From CAZILN01 sp964540005 (GTDB lineage: Bacteria > Bacteroidota > Bacteroidia > Bacteroidales > SM23-62), in NCBI GenBank assembly GCA_964540005.1, contig CAZILN010000167.1:1-20980 (forward strand): 20,980 nucleotides of DNA. The letters are read 5' to 3'. Position numbers and translations under genes: made by a program. How positions within the stretch are numbered: position 1 is the stretch's first letter; every line of letters starts with the position of its first letter. The notes below the pieces were generated by a model. That model was given only the letters and a program-made list of their open reading frames with translations. It searched no databases and was not told the DNA's origin. Below are positions 1 to 8,079 of this stretch, in pieces.

Positions 1-250
1 GTTTGCCGGTTGAAGTCCGGGTTGCCGGTTTGCCTGCTGTGGTCCCTGTCGCAGGTTTCCCTGTCGCGGGTTTCCCTGTCGCTGGTTTCCCTGTCGCAGT
101 TTTCCCTGTCGCAGGTTTCCCTGTCGCAGGTTTCCCTGTTGTTGACCGGGATGCAGGTTTGCCTGAAGGGGTTCCAGTCGTTTTGTTTCCGGTAGCAGGT
201 TTCCTGGCAGGTGATGGACTGTCTTTCTTTTCCTGGTTATTCTGGTTCAT
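1..250 (-). CDS. Basic KPATG-repeat protein, N-terminus only (runs off left edge)
   Basis: Read on the minus strand from the ATG at 248-250, an open frame continues without a stop to the window edge, giving 83 residues. It starts MNQNNQEKKDSPSPARKPAT and then becomes a pentapeptide repeat of the type Lys-Pro-Ala-Thr-Gly, about six near-perfect copies at residues 39-69. It is very rich in Lys, Pro, Ala, Thr and Gly and has almost no hydrophobic residues, so this part should be disordered and strongly positively charged. There is no signal peptide, which suggests a cytoplasmic, nucleic-acid-contacting tail. Known context: some Bacteroidota RNA-modifying or RNA-binding enzymes, for example RluB-type pseudouridine synthases, carry such basic low-complexity N-terminal tails. 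That identity is only a guess, because the folded domain lies outside the window. The opposite-strand frame is not favoured. Confidence 0.6.
   Translation of the reverse strand, partial: MNQNNQEKKDSPSPARKPATGNKTTGTPSGKPASRSTTGKPATGKPATGKTATGKPATGKPATGKPATGTTAGKPATRTSTGK
43..142. repeat. 15-bp tandem repeat inside the KPATG coding region
   Basis: About six to seven copies of a 15-bp unit (plus-strand form tccctgtcgcaggtt, with one to three changes in some copies) lie head to tail. The unit is a multiple of three and encodes the pentapeptide repeat on the minus strand, so copy-number change would keep the frame. Substitutions between copies are mostly at third codon positions, which suggests selection on the protein. 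Confidence 0.75.
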
Positions 251-407
251 AAACATACTCTGTTAATTTCAACGCACAATTTAAATAAAATAAGCTCACC
301 AAGCCTGAATTCATGATTAATATTTACAGATATCATGTGATAATGCGCAGGTTAAGAATATAATAAGCTCATATTTTATTATATTGAATCAGAATTATTA
401 CGATGTG

Positions 408-2984
408 ATGAGTATGATAAACCTGCGTATAAAAATAAGCCTTTGCCTGCTTGCTATTCTGCTCAACAACTGCCGGCAGCCACTGCAAATTGAGAAAGGA
501 GTAAGTCGCCCGCTCGCAGCATCCAGGCAGGAGAATATCTCCGGCTTACTTTACGAACTGGAATTTCTCATTCCGTCCGAAATTAATGCCCCCATTCCAG
601 GCAAAGCAAGCATCAGTTTTTCGCTTGAAAATAATAAGGATGAGCTGGTCCTGGATTTTAATGAATCTGCCGAAAAAATAAAATATGTGGGCAGTGAATC
701 GGGAGAAATTGAATACCGGTTCCAGGATGATCATATCATCATCCCTTCAGCTTACCTGGCTGAGGGCAATAATAAGATACAAATTGATTTTATCACAGGA
801 GAAACTTCACTGAACCGGAATGAAGAATACCTGTACACGCTTTTTGTCCCTGACAGGGCATCAACGGCCTTTCCCTGCTTTGACCAGCCTGATATGAAAG
901 CGCGGTTTGAACTGAACCTGACCATACCCTCCGGTTGGACTGCCATAGCCAATGGAAAACTTGTAGCATCTCACCAGGATCACTCCCTGGTTCACCTGTC
1001 TTTCGCTCCTACTGAACCTCTTCCCACCTACCTCTTCGCATTTGCCTGTGGAATATTTGACAGCATCAGCCGGACCAGGGGAGAGCGTAGCATCACCCTG
1101 TACCATCGTGAAAGGGATCCGGATAAGATCAGAGCAAATGTGGAAGTGATCTTTAACCAGGTATTCAATTCCCTCTCATGGCTTGAAGACTACACCGGTA
1201 TCCCCTATCCCTTCTCAAAATATGATCTGATCGCCATACCTTCTTTCCAGTATGGCGGTATGGAACATGCCGGTGCAGTTCTGTACCGGTCGAGCCGTAT
1301 CTTCCTGGATGAATCCGCCACTGTGAACCAGAAACTCAACCGTGCCAATCTTATTGCTCATGAAACCGCCCATATGTGGTTCGGCGACCTTGTAACCATG
1401 AAATGGTTTGATGAGGTCTGGTTGAAAGAGGTCTTTGCCAATTTCATGGCCGATAAGATCGTAAATCCTGAGTTCCCGGAAATAAATCACCGTCTGAAAT
1501 TCCTTTTCGCACATTACCCCAGTGCGTATTCGGTTGACAGGACAAAAGGCGCCAATCCCATCATACAGGAGCTTGAAAACCTAAAAAATGCAGGAACAGT
1601 TTACGGTGATATCATTTATCACAAAGCCCCGATTGTCATGAAGCATCTTGAAATGCTTGCAGGTGAAGAGAAGTTGCAGGAAGGGATCAGGAAATACCTT
1701 GATCAGTATGCATACTCAAATGCTTCCTGGGATGAGCTGATCGAGATCCTGGAGGAAACCAGCGGGCTGAAATTACAGTCCTGGAATAATACCTGGATCT
1801 ATGAGGAAGGTATGCCGGTCATCACATCAGAATTTCAACTGGATGCCACAGATCATCTCAGTTCCCTCAGGATTGAACAATCCGATCCCTTTGATAAAAA
1901 ACGCAGGTGGATGCAATCATTCGATATCCGTATTAAAACTTCCGAGGGAACACTTACCCATCCTATTCGTCTGGAAGGCAAGTATTACAGGCACAATTAT
2001 GATCAACAATATGCTGCACCCCTATATATAATCCCCAATGGTTCGGGCCTGGCCTATGGATATTTTAAGCTTGATACGGCCAGCCTCAACTATCTTCTTG
2101 GAAACATCCATTCGATCCCCAACAGCCTGTTAAGGGGTGCCGCCTGGCTGGACCTGTATGAAAATTTTCTGAATAAAAGGATATCACCGACAGAATTCCT
2201 TCCTGCGCTTTCTGTCTCAATAAAGGAAGAAACTGAAGAGCTTATAGTAAATGAAAACCTGGCAATGTTGCGGACCCTCTTCTGGAGAATCCTGTCTCAG
2301 CAGGAAAGGCTCGAGTCTGCCGGCGAACTTGAATCCCTGCTCTGGAACCAGCTTCAAAGCAGGCCCGGTCACATGAAATATTACTTCTTCAGTGCTTATA
2401 CGGATTTAGTAATGACTGACCAAGGAAATGAGAAGATCAGGAAACTTTGGGCCGATGAAATCAGCATAGATGGCCTATCCCTCTCAGAGAGAGACAAAAT
2501 AGATCTTTGCCTTGCCCTGGCCATAAGGGATCATCACCAGGCGGAGGAAATCTATCAAAAACAGCTATCCGGAACAAAGGATAAGGAACGCAGGGAAAGG
2601 CTGGTATTCGTTTATCCGGCCTGCTCTTCTACAGACGGCATCTGTGACAATTTCTTCGAACAGATTAAGGATCCTGCTAACCGGGAAAAAGAACCATGGG
2701 TCATTTCCGCACTTGGGTACCTGAACCATCCAATGCGGAACGAATCCAACATCCGGTACCTGAAGCCTTCGCTGGAAATGCTCCAGGAGATCCAGTTAAG
2801 CGGTGATATATTTTTCCCAAAGAACTGGCTCGATGCGAGCCTTGGCGGATATTCGAGCAGTGAGGCAGCTGATATTGCAGACAGCTTTATTGATACACAT
2901 CCCGATTATCCTGACTACCTGAAGCTCAAAATATTGCAATCGGCCGACATGCTGGTCAGGGCATCACACATTAATAATAACTGA
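408..2984 (+). CDS. M1-family zinc aminopeptidase, lipoprotein
   Basis: Exported zinc metallopeptidase that should remove N-terminal residues from peptides. From the ATG at 408 (858 aa) the zinc site HETAH is at 318-322 with the third ligand Glu341 in WLKE, the standard HExxH-x18-E spacing. The exopeptidase motif GGMEHAG (283-289) stands in place of GAMEN, and the likely transition-state Tyr404 (YHK) is about 86 residues after the first His, as in the family. The M1 N-terminal beta domain precedes the catalytic domain and a long helical tail follows it. The start region is hydrophobic and ends in LLNNC, so Cys22 is probably lipidated, although this lipobox is loose. The frame opens with a TTG at 384, but ATG 408 or 414 gives a better signal peptide. 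The amidase gene begins only 28 bp downstream, so the two are probably cotranscribed. Substrate preference cannot be read from the sequence. Confidence 0.93.
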   Translation: MSMINLRIKISLCLLAILLNNCRQPLQIEKGVSRPLAASRQENISGLLYELEFLIPSEINAPIPGKASISFSLENNKDELVLDFNESAEKIKYVGSESGEIEYRFQDDHIIIPSAYLAEGNNKIQIDFITGETSLNRNEEYLYTLFVPDRASTAFPCFDQPDMKARFELNLTIPSGWTAIANGKLVASHQDHSLVHLSFAPTEPLPTYLFAFACGIFDSISRTRGERSITLYHRERDPDKIRANVEVIFNQVFNSLSWLEDYTGIPYPFSKYDLIAIPSFQYGGMEHAGAVLYRSSRIFLDESATVNQKLNRANLIAHETAHMWFGDLVTMKWFDEVWLKEVFANFMADKIVNPEFPEINHRLKFLFAHYPSAYSVDRTKGANPIIQELENLKNAGTVYGDIIYHKAPIVMKHLEMLAGEEKLQEGIRKYLDQYAYSNASWDELIEILEETSGLKLQSWNNTWIYEEGMPVITSEFQLDATDHLSSLRIEQSDPFDKKRRWMQSFDIRIKTSEGTLTHPIRLEGKYYRHNYDQQYAAPLYIIPNGSGLAYGYFKLDTASLNYLLGNIHSIPNSLLRGAAWLDLYENFLNKRISPTEFLPALSVSIKEETEELIVNENLAMLRTLFWRILSQQERLESAGELESLLWNQLQSRPGHMKYYFFSAYTDLVMTDQGNEKIRKLWADEISIDGLSLSERDKIDLCLALAIRDHHQAEEIYQKQLSGTKDKERRERLVFVYPACSSTDGICDNFFEQIKDPANREKEPWVISALGYLNHPMRNESNIRYLKPSLEMLQEIQLSGDIFFPKNWLDASLGGYSSSEAADIADSFIDTHPDYPDYLKLKILQSADMLVRASHINNN

Positions 2985-3012
2985 GATAATCAGATATAAT
3001 TAAACCCGGATT

Positions 3013-4701
3013 ATGAGGTCAACATTTATCATGTTTATCATGCTGAGCATCCCTCTTGGTTCCTGTGTACAGAACAAGAGTGATGATCAGCTTACTACCA
3101 CCACAATCGCACAGGCAGAGCAAATCATCGGACTGCAATTCACAGAAGCCGAACGTGATTCCATGCTGGACGGTCTGGATCGTAACAGGCAAGCATACCA
3201 GCAACTGCATGATTATGCTCTCAGAAACGACATCCCTCCCAGCCTGGTTTTTAATCCAATCCCACCGGGGTTTGATATTCCTGTGAAACAATACCCTGTA
3301 ACATGGGATATTCCTGATCACGTCTTCATGCTCCCCCCAGATATGAGACCTGCTATGGGATTTTACAGTATACCTGAGCTGGCATCACTGGTAAAATCTG
3401 GAAAAATCTCCTGCCTTGAACTCACCGAGTTCTTTATCGGTAGGTTGAAACAGTATGGTGATACCCTGGAGTGTGTTATCAACCTGACAGAAGCATATGC
3501 CCTGAAGCAGGCAAAGCTGATGGATCAGGAACTTCAGGCAGGGCACTACAGGGGCATACTTCATGGCATACCATATGGAATCAAAGACCTGTTTTCCTTT
3601 CCGGGTTATCCTACAAGCTGGGGAGCAGAACCATATAAAGATCAATACCTTCCTGACACTGCCACAGTTATCAAAAAGCTCGAAGATGCAGGAGCCATCC
3701 TGATTGCAAAACTTTCGATGGGTGCGCTGGCAATGGGAGACGTATGGTATGGCGGAAAAACGCGTAATCCATGGAACACATCACAGGGCTCCAGTGGTTC
3801 ATCAGCAGGATCAGCAGCTGCAACTGTAGCCGGACTGGTGCCTTTTGCCATCGGAACTGAAACCCGGGGATCAATCGTATCTCCCTCCAACAGGTGTGGG
3901 GCAACCGGACTCAGGCCCACTTTCGGCCGTGTGAGCAGGCATGGAGCCATGGCCCTTTCATGGAGTATGGATAAGATAGGACCCATATGCAGAAGGGCAC
4001 ATGATTGTGCCATTGTCTTCAATGCCATTTATGGTCCGGATGGCCGTGATCCCAGTGTGATCGTCGCTGCCTTTAATTACAGTGCACCTGTCAGGCTGGA
4101 AAACATGAAGATAGGATATTTCAAGGACCTGTTCGAGCGGGATTATTCACAGCGTAAAAGGGACAGCATCACCCTGTCGGTATTCATAGAAGCAGGCGCT
4201 ACCCTGGTACCCTGCGCCATGCCTGACTCAATTCCGGTACAGGCTCTGAGCATTATTCTTTCAGCAGAAGCAGCCGCAGCTTCTGATGAGCTGACAAGGA
4301 GCAGCCGGGATAGCCTGCTGGTCAGACAGGATAAAAATGCCTGGCCCAACAATTTCAGAAAATCCAGGTTTATTCCTGCAGTAGAATACATACAGGCGAA
4401 CAGGGTTCGTACTGAACTGATCATGCAAATGAATTATCTTTTCAAGGATTTCGATGCAATTATTACCCCTACATACGGGGGAACCCAGCTCCTGGCCACG
4501 AACCTGACCGGGCATCCCTGCGTTGTGATCCCTACCGGCTTAACAGAGGAGGACGATCCCACCAGCATAAGTATACTGGGAAACCTCTTCGATGAGGCAA
4601 GTATCCTGGCCATAGCTGAAAGGTTCCAGGATGAAACTGAGATCGAGGACATACACATGGGGCAGTTTGGTTGGGACCCGGAGGTATTTAAAGAGGATTA
4701 G
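3013..4701 (+). CDS. Amidase-signature hydrolase, lipoprotein
   Basis: Exported amide hydrolase of the amidase signature family (GatA/FAAH fold), 562 aa. A lipoprotein signal peptide ends at the lipobox LGSC with Cys18. The catalytic Ser-cisSer-Lys triad is visible: Lys191 (GIKDLFSF), cis-Ser263 in the Ser/Gly-rich loop at 257-270 (GSSGSSAGSAAA), and nucleophile Ser287 in ETRGSIVSPS, followed by the family's CGATGLRPTFGRVSR segment. Most homologues have Gly-Gly before the nucleophile; here Arg285 replaces the first Gly. The mature N-terminus (about 20-115) is an extension before the amidase core. A cytosolic GatA role is unlikely because the protein is exported and no gatB or gatC lies nearby. 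It follows the M1 peptidase after 28 bp, so the pair may break down peptides or amides together. The substrate is unknown. Confidence 0.9.
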   Translation: MRSTFIMFIMLSIPLGSCVQNKSDDQLTTTTIAQAEQIIGLQFTEAERDSMLDGLDRNRQAYQQLHDYALRNDIPPSLVFNPIPPGFDIPVKQYPVTWDIPDHVFMLPPDMRPAMGFYSIPELASLVKSGKISCLELTEFFIGRLKQYGDTLECVINLTEAYALKQAKLMDQELQAGHYRGILHGIPYGIKDLFSFPGYPTSWGAEPYKDQYLPDTATVIKKLEDAGAILIAKLSMGALAMGDVWYGGKTRNPWNTSQGSSGSSAGSAAATVAGLVPFAIGTETRGSIVSPSNRCGATGLRPTFGRVSRHGAMALSWSMDKIGPICRRAHDCAIVFNAIYGPDGRDPSVIVAAFNYSAPVRLENMKIGYFKDLFERDYSQRKRDSITLSVFIEAGATLVPCAMPDSIPVQALSIILSAEAAAASDELTRSSRDSLLVRQDKNAWPNNFRKSRFIPAVEYIQANRVRTELIMQMNYLFKDFDAIITPTYGGTQLLATNLTGHPCVVIPTGLTEEDDPTSISILGNLFDEASILAIAERFQDETEIEDIHMGQFGWDPEVFKED

Positions 4702-4734
4702 CGATACACTCCGATTTGCTATAAGTTTATTGCC

Positions 4735-4742
4735 TACTTTTG
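4735..4742 (+). promoter_or_regulatory. Bacteroidota-type -7 element for the lactonase gene
   Basis: TACTTTTG matches the Bacteroidota -7 consensus TAnnTTTG. A TTTG at 4715-4718 could be the -33 element, but the 16-bp gap is slightly short. Transcription would begin near 4750 and leave a leader of about 30 nt before the ATG at 4782. This argues for separate transcription from the amidase gene, which ends at 4701. Confidence 0.45.
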
Positions 4743-4781
4743 CTAACACCGAAAAAGAAAAACAACCAAAAATCCAAACAA

Positions 4782-5924
4782 ATGAGACTGTTACTATTTA
4801 TACCGGTAATACTGATTTCATGCCAGTCAAAGCAATCACAGAACAGTGAAAAAATCAGGTTTTATACAGGGACCACTGACGGAAGTATTGAAAACTCCAT
4901 TACCCTATGTGAGTTAAACCTGACAGACGGACATCTTAGCCTGGTCGATTCTTTCAGCGGGGCCAGGAGTCCTTCCTACCTGGCACTTTCACCGGACAGG
5001 CAATTTCTGTATGCCGTAGACGAGGAATATACCGATCAGGGATGGGAAAGCCAGCAGGTATCGGCTTTTGAGTTAAACAATAAAACCGGTTCATTAAGAT
5101 TTCTCAACAGCCAGCCCTCTGAAGGAACAGGACCCTGTCACATTTCCATTCACCCGGGTGGGAAATTCATCTTCACGGCCAACTACAATTCAGGTACCAT
5201 TGCAGTCCACCCCTTAAATGAAGACGGTAGCATTGCCCCGGCCACCTATGTAAGGCAGCATGAGGGCAGCGGTCCGGATTCAAGCCGCCAGCAATCGGCC
5301 CACGCTCATTTCATCTGCACCGATCCCCATGGCCGGTTCGTTTTAGCTGTTGACCTTGGTATTGACAAAGTCATGATTTACTCATTTGACAATCAATCAG
5401 GGAAACTCAGTCCTAATCCCAACCAGGAATACTTCAGCACTGCACCCGGAGCAGGTCCCAGGCACCTTGTCTTCCATCCTGACGGCAGCAGGCTTTACCT
5501 GCTTAATGAACTCAACGGCACATTGACCGCCTGTAAATATGACGGGGAAAAAGGGATGGTCACCTGGATGTTTACCCTGCCCACCCTCGGCGCAAATTTC
5601 AATGGCTATAATAAATCCGCAGCAGTCAGGTTCCACCCAGGTGGGAAGTTCGTTTACGCATCCAACCGCGGGGACCGAAACAGCATATCAGTCTTCCGGA
5701 TTGAAGAAACCGTAGGCTTGCAGCCGGTGCAGGTCCAGGACCAGGACATCAACTTCCCCAGGGACTTCAACATTGATCCTTCGGGGAAATACCTGCTGGC
5801 TGAGAACCAGCACGGGAACAGCATTGTTGTCTTCAGCATCAACCCCTCCACAGGCATGCTGGTACCAACCGGGAAAACCCTGCCGGTCAGCCAGCCTACC
5901 TGCATCGTGTTCCTGGATGAATAA
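4782..5924 (+). CDS. Lactonase-family seven-bladed propeller lipoprotein
   Basis: Member of the lactonase / 6-phosphogluconolactonase-type (YbhE, carboxymuconate-cyclase-like) beta-propeller family, 380 aa. The frame stays open upstream to a TTG at 4740, but that start would lie inside the -7 promoter element. The ATG at 4782 gives a clean lipoprotein signal MRLLLFIPVILISC with Cys14 lipidated. Blade motifs typical of the family recur: GPCHISIHPGG near residue 115-125, GPRHLVFHPDG near 225-235, AAVRFHPGGKFVYASNRG near 280-297, then DPSGKYLLAENQ and a closing QPTCIVF strand. Cytosolic members hydrolyse 6-phosphogluconolactone. A surface-anchored copy cannot serve that step directly and more likely acts on a sugar or aromatic lactone, or only binds ligand. 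It sits 80 bp after the amidase with its own apparent promoter. Confidence 0.88.
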   Translation: MRLLLFIPVILISCQSKQSQNSEKIRFYTGTTDGSIENSITLCELNLTDGHLSLVDSFSGARSPSYLALSPDRQFLYAVDEEYTDQGWESQQVSAFELNNKTGSLRFLNSQPSEGTGPCHISIHPGGKFIFTANYNSGTIAVHPLNEDGSIAPATYVRQHEGSGPDSSRQQSAHAHFICTDPHGRFVLAVDLGIDKVMIYSFDNQSGKLSPNPNQEYFSTAPGAGPRHLVFHPDGSRLYLLNELNGTLTACKYDGEKGMVTWMFTLPTLGANFNGYNKSAAVRFHPGGKFVYASNRGDRNSISVFRIEETVGLQPVQVQDQDINFPRDFNIDPSGKYLLAENQHGNSIVVFSINPSTGMLVPTGKTLPVSQPTCIVFLDE

Positions 5925-5959
5925 CCGGATATCTGCTATGAACATCAACTCATTAGGGG

Positions 5960-6334
5960 AATTTGTTTGACTTTATACAAATTCCAGTGTAACTTGCATT
6001 TAACCTGCTATGCAGTCTGGATGCTTCTGAGAATTCTGTTTTATGGAACCTGGAATGTAACAGCAACCTGCTGACCAGCCTGGATCTCTCCGTTAATACA
6101 GAACTCGTCATACTGAATTGCGGTGGCAACCTGTTAACCAGCCTCGATGTGTCTAACAATACCTCACTGGGTGCCATCAAGTACAGCTATACCAACGATT
6201 ATCACTTGAAAATAAATGATATGCCGACCCTGCAGGAAGTCTGTATGTGGATTATACCCTTCCCTCCCGATGATTTTTTCCTGTATACAGATGGCAGCCC
6301 GAACGCATATTTTACTACGGATTGCAGCAACTGA
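5960..6334 (+). pseudogene. Degenerate leucine-rich-repeat protein (3' part)
   Basis: From about 6002 to 6334 one frame reads as Bacteroidota extracellular leucine-rich repeats with Asn/Thr/Ser-rich turns: LECNSNLLTSLDLSVNTEL, then LNCGGNLLTSLDVSNNTSL, followed by a non-repeat tail ending TTDCSN and a stop at 6332-6334. Upstream, a further repeat (LYKFQCNL) is readable near 5968-5995 but in another frame, because a TAA at 5990-5992 interrupts the main frame. There is no plausible start codon, signal peptide or earlier repeat. I read this as the frameshifted 3' remnant of a surface LRR protein. The last 60 or so codons may still be read from the ATG at 6149, but this is unlikely to give a functional protein. 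Confidence 0.7.
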
Positions 6335-6474
6335 TCAGCCCTGCTGTCAAGGTAGAGAAAAGACCAGAAAAACAAGTAATTTAAAATTGTACATCCTGTT
6401 AAGCAGATCTCATTTGAATTATCATTATTTTTATAAGTACCATTATTTATATCAGGATCATTACTGTCAACATT

Positions 6475-7968
6475 ATGAAAAAGATTCTTGCTCTCCTTAT
6501 TGCCCTGATCATTGTTACTGCCATGTCCTGTAAACAAACCCCTCAGCAGGACAGTCAACAACCGGCCTATACCTATGAAGCCGATTGGGAATCCCTGGCA
6601 CATTACGAGGTTCCGCAGTGGTTCCTTGATGCCAAATTCGGTATCTATACGCACTGGGGCGCCTATTCAGTGCCTAAATATGAGAATGAATGGTATCCCA
6701 GGCTGATGTACATGCGTGATGATGAAAACCGGGGAGCTGAATTTTACAATTTCCATAAGGAGACCTTCGGGGATCAGTCAGAGTTCGGCTATAAAGACCT
6801 CATCCCCTTATTTACTGCAGAGAAGTTCAATGCCGATGAATGGGCCGATATCTTCCAGAGGGCCGGAGCGCAATTTGCCGGACCAGTTGGGGAGCACCAT
6901 GACGGACTGGCAATGTGGGACAGCGAACTGACACCCTGGAACGCAAAGAATATGGGTCCGCACCACGATGTTATGGGTGAACTGGCAGAAGCCGTCAGGG
7001 CAAGGGGTATGAGATTTGTAACCTCTTTCCACCATGCATTTCACTGGAAGTATTTCGAGCCATCCTATGCCCTGGAGAATCCTGATACCAAAGACCCGGC
7101 CAATTGCGGTATCGACAATATTTATCCTCCCCTGCATGAGCCCGGTGCCCCTGCTTCGCAAGAATTTCTCGAAATGTGGCTGGCCAAAATCAAGGAAGTT
7201 GTGGATAAATATGAGCCTGACTACCTGTGGTTTGATTTCGGATGGCAGGAACCGGAATTTGAACCGTACAAAAAAGAATTTCTTGCTTACTATTACAATC
7301 AGGCACAGAAATGGGGAAAAGAAGTGGTTGTCACCTACAAGCATGATAACCTGCCCCCCGGTGTGGCGGTCCTTGACCTGGAACGGGGAAAGCTGGATAC
7401 CCTCAGCAGTTTTCCCTGGATCACTGATACCTCTGTGGAATTCAAATCATGGAGTTATATTGATAAGCCAATATACAAATCTGTCAACCAGCTGGTTGAT
7501 AACCTCATCGACCGGGTAAGTAAAAACGGGAACCTGTTACTTAATATCGGACCTCATCCTGATGGCTCCATTCCGCAGGAGCAACAGGAGTTGTTATTCG
7601 GGATCGGTGACTGGCTGAAAATCAACGGGGAAGCCATTTATGGTACCCGCTCATGGGTAACATACGGAGAGGGGCCCACCAAACAGGCAGGGGGCTACTT
7701 TTCTGAAACGGTGGATGATAATTATACCGGCATGGATATCCGGTTTACCACCAAAGGAGAGGTGTTTTACGTGATCGTCCTGGACTGGCCTGAAACAGGG
7801 AAGGTCGAAGTTAAGAACCTTGCCAGTGGAAGCGACATTGGCATTAATAATATCAGCATGCTTGGTTCAGAAGACATGATCACATGGTCGCAGGATGAGA
7901 ATGGCCTGACACTTGAATTTCCTGATGAGAAACCCTGTGAACATGCGTTTGTTTTCCGCATCGATTAG
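6475..7968 (+). CDS. Alpha-L-fucosidase (GH29), lipoprotein
   Basis: Exo-acting retaining alpha-L-fucosidase that releases fucose from glycans, 497 aa. A lipoprotein signal ends in AMSC (Cys19), placing it on the membrane facing the periplasm or outside. GH29 landmarks are in order: the N-terminal HWGAYSVP with His60, EWYPRLMY, the substrate-binding HHDGLAMWDSELTPWNA (His141, His142), the strand RFVTSFHHAFHW, and PDYLWFDFGW with Asp254 as the expected nucleophile. NLLLNIGPHPDGSIP and the C-terminal beta-sandwich follow. The acid/base residue is not conserved enough in this family to assign by eye. No SusC/SusD pair or other polysaccharide-locus gene adjoins it, so it looks like a stand-alone gene with a 140-bp upstream gap. 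Confidence 0.95.
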   Translation: MKKILALLIALIIVTAMSCKQTPQQDSQQPAYTYEADWESLAHYEVPQWFLDAKFGIYTHWGAYSVPKYENEWYPRLMYMRDDENRGAEFYNFHKETFGDQSEFGYKDLIPLFTAEKFNADEWADIFQRAGAQFAGPVGEHHDGLAMWDSELTPWNAKNMGPHHDVMGELAEAVRARGMRFVTSFHHAFHWKYFEPSYALENPDTKDPANCGIDNIYPPLHEPGAPASQEFLEMWLAKIKEVVDKYEPDYLWFDFGWQEPEFEPYKKEFLAYYYNQAQKWGKEVVVTYKHDNLPPGVAVLDLERGKLDTLSSFPWITDTSVEFKSWSYIDKPIYKSVNQLVDNLIDRVSKNGNLLLNIGPHPDGSIPQEQQELLFGIGDWLKINGEAIYGTRSWVTYGEGPTKQAGGYFSETVDDNYTGMDIRFTTKGEVFYVIVLDWPETGKVEVKNLASGSDIGINNISMLGSEDMITWSQDENGLTLEFPDEKPCEHAFVFRID

Positions 7969-8035
7969 TTTTGTGAAAGATGCGTCAGGCAGGATGATTA
8001 TTAATTTCCATCTAACAATTTTTCAGTAATTTTAA

Positions 8036-8043
8036 TAAATTTG
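8036..8043 (+). promoter_or_regulatory. -7 promoter element for the HMA/AraC regulator
   Basis: TAAATTTG fits TAnnTTTG. Transcription would start near 8050, about 30 nt before the TTG start at 8080, which supports that unusual start. No convincing -33 TTG is present at the expected distance. Confidence 0.4.
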
Positions 8044-8079
8044 TTTAGAAGAACTAAATAAACCTGAATGTTAGATTGA

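Noticed and set aside
43..142. Possible CRISPR array
   Set aside because: The 15-bp units are contiguous, with no spacers, and lie inside a coding frame.
3..266. Plus-strand frame of Val-Ala-Gly-Phe-Pro repeats
   Set aside because: It uses a TTG start, is a by-product of the tandem repeat and ends in an unrelated hydrophobic tail. The minus-strand reading has an ATG, a coherent basic composition and mostly silent changes between copies.
3642..4028. 128-codon minus-strand frame inside the amidase
   Set aside because: Antisense shadow of a strongly conserved catalytic region.
6202..6654. 150-codon minus-strand frame between the LRR relic and fucosidase
   Set aside because: It overlaps the fucosidase signal and N-terminus, and its sequence is low-complexity without family features; the LRR reading on the plus strand explains most of the region.
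6808..7344. 178-codon minus-strand frame inside the fucosidase
   Set aside because: Antisense to the conserved GH29 active-site region; no start context or family features.
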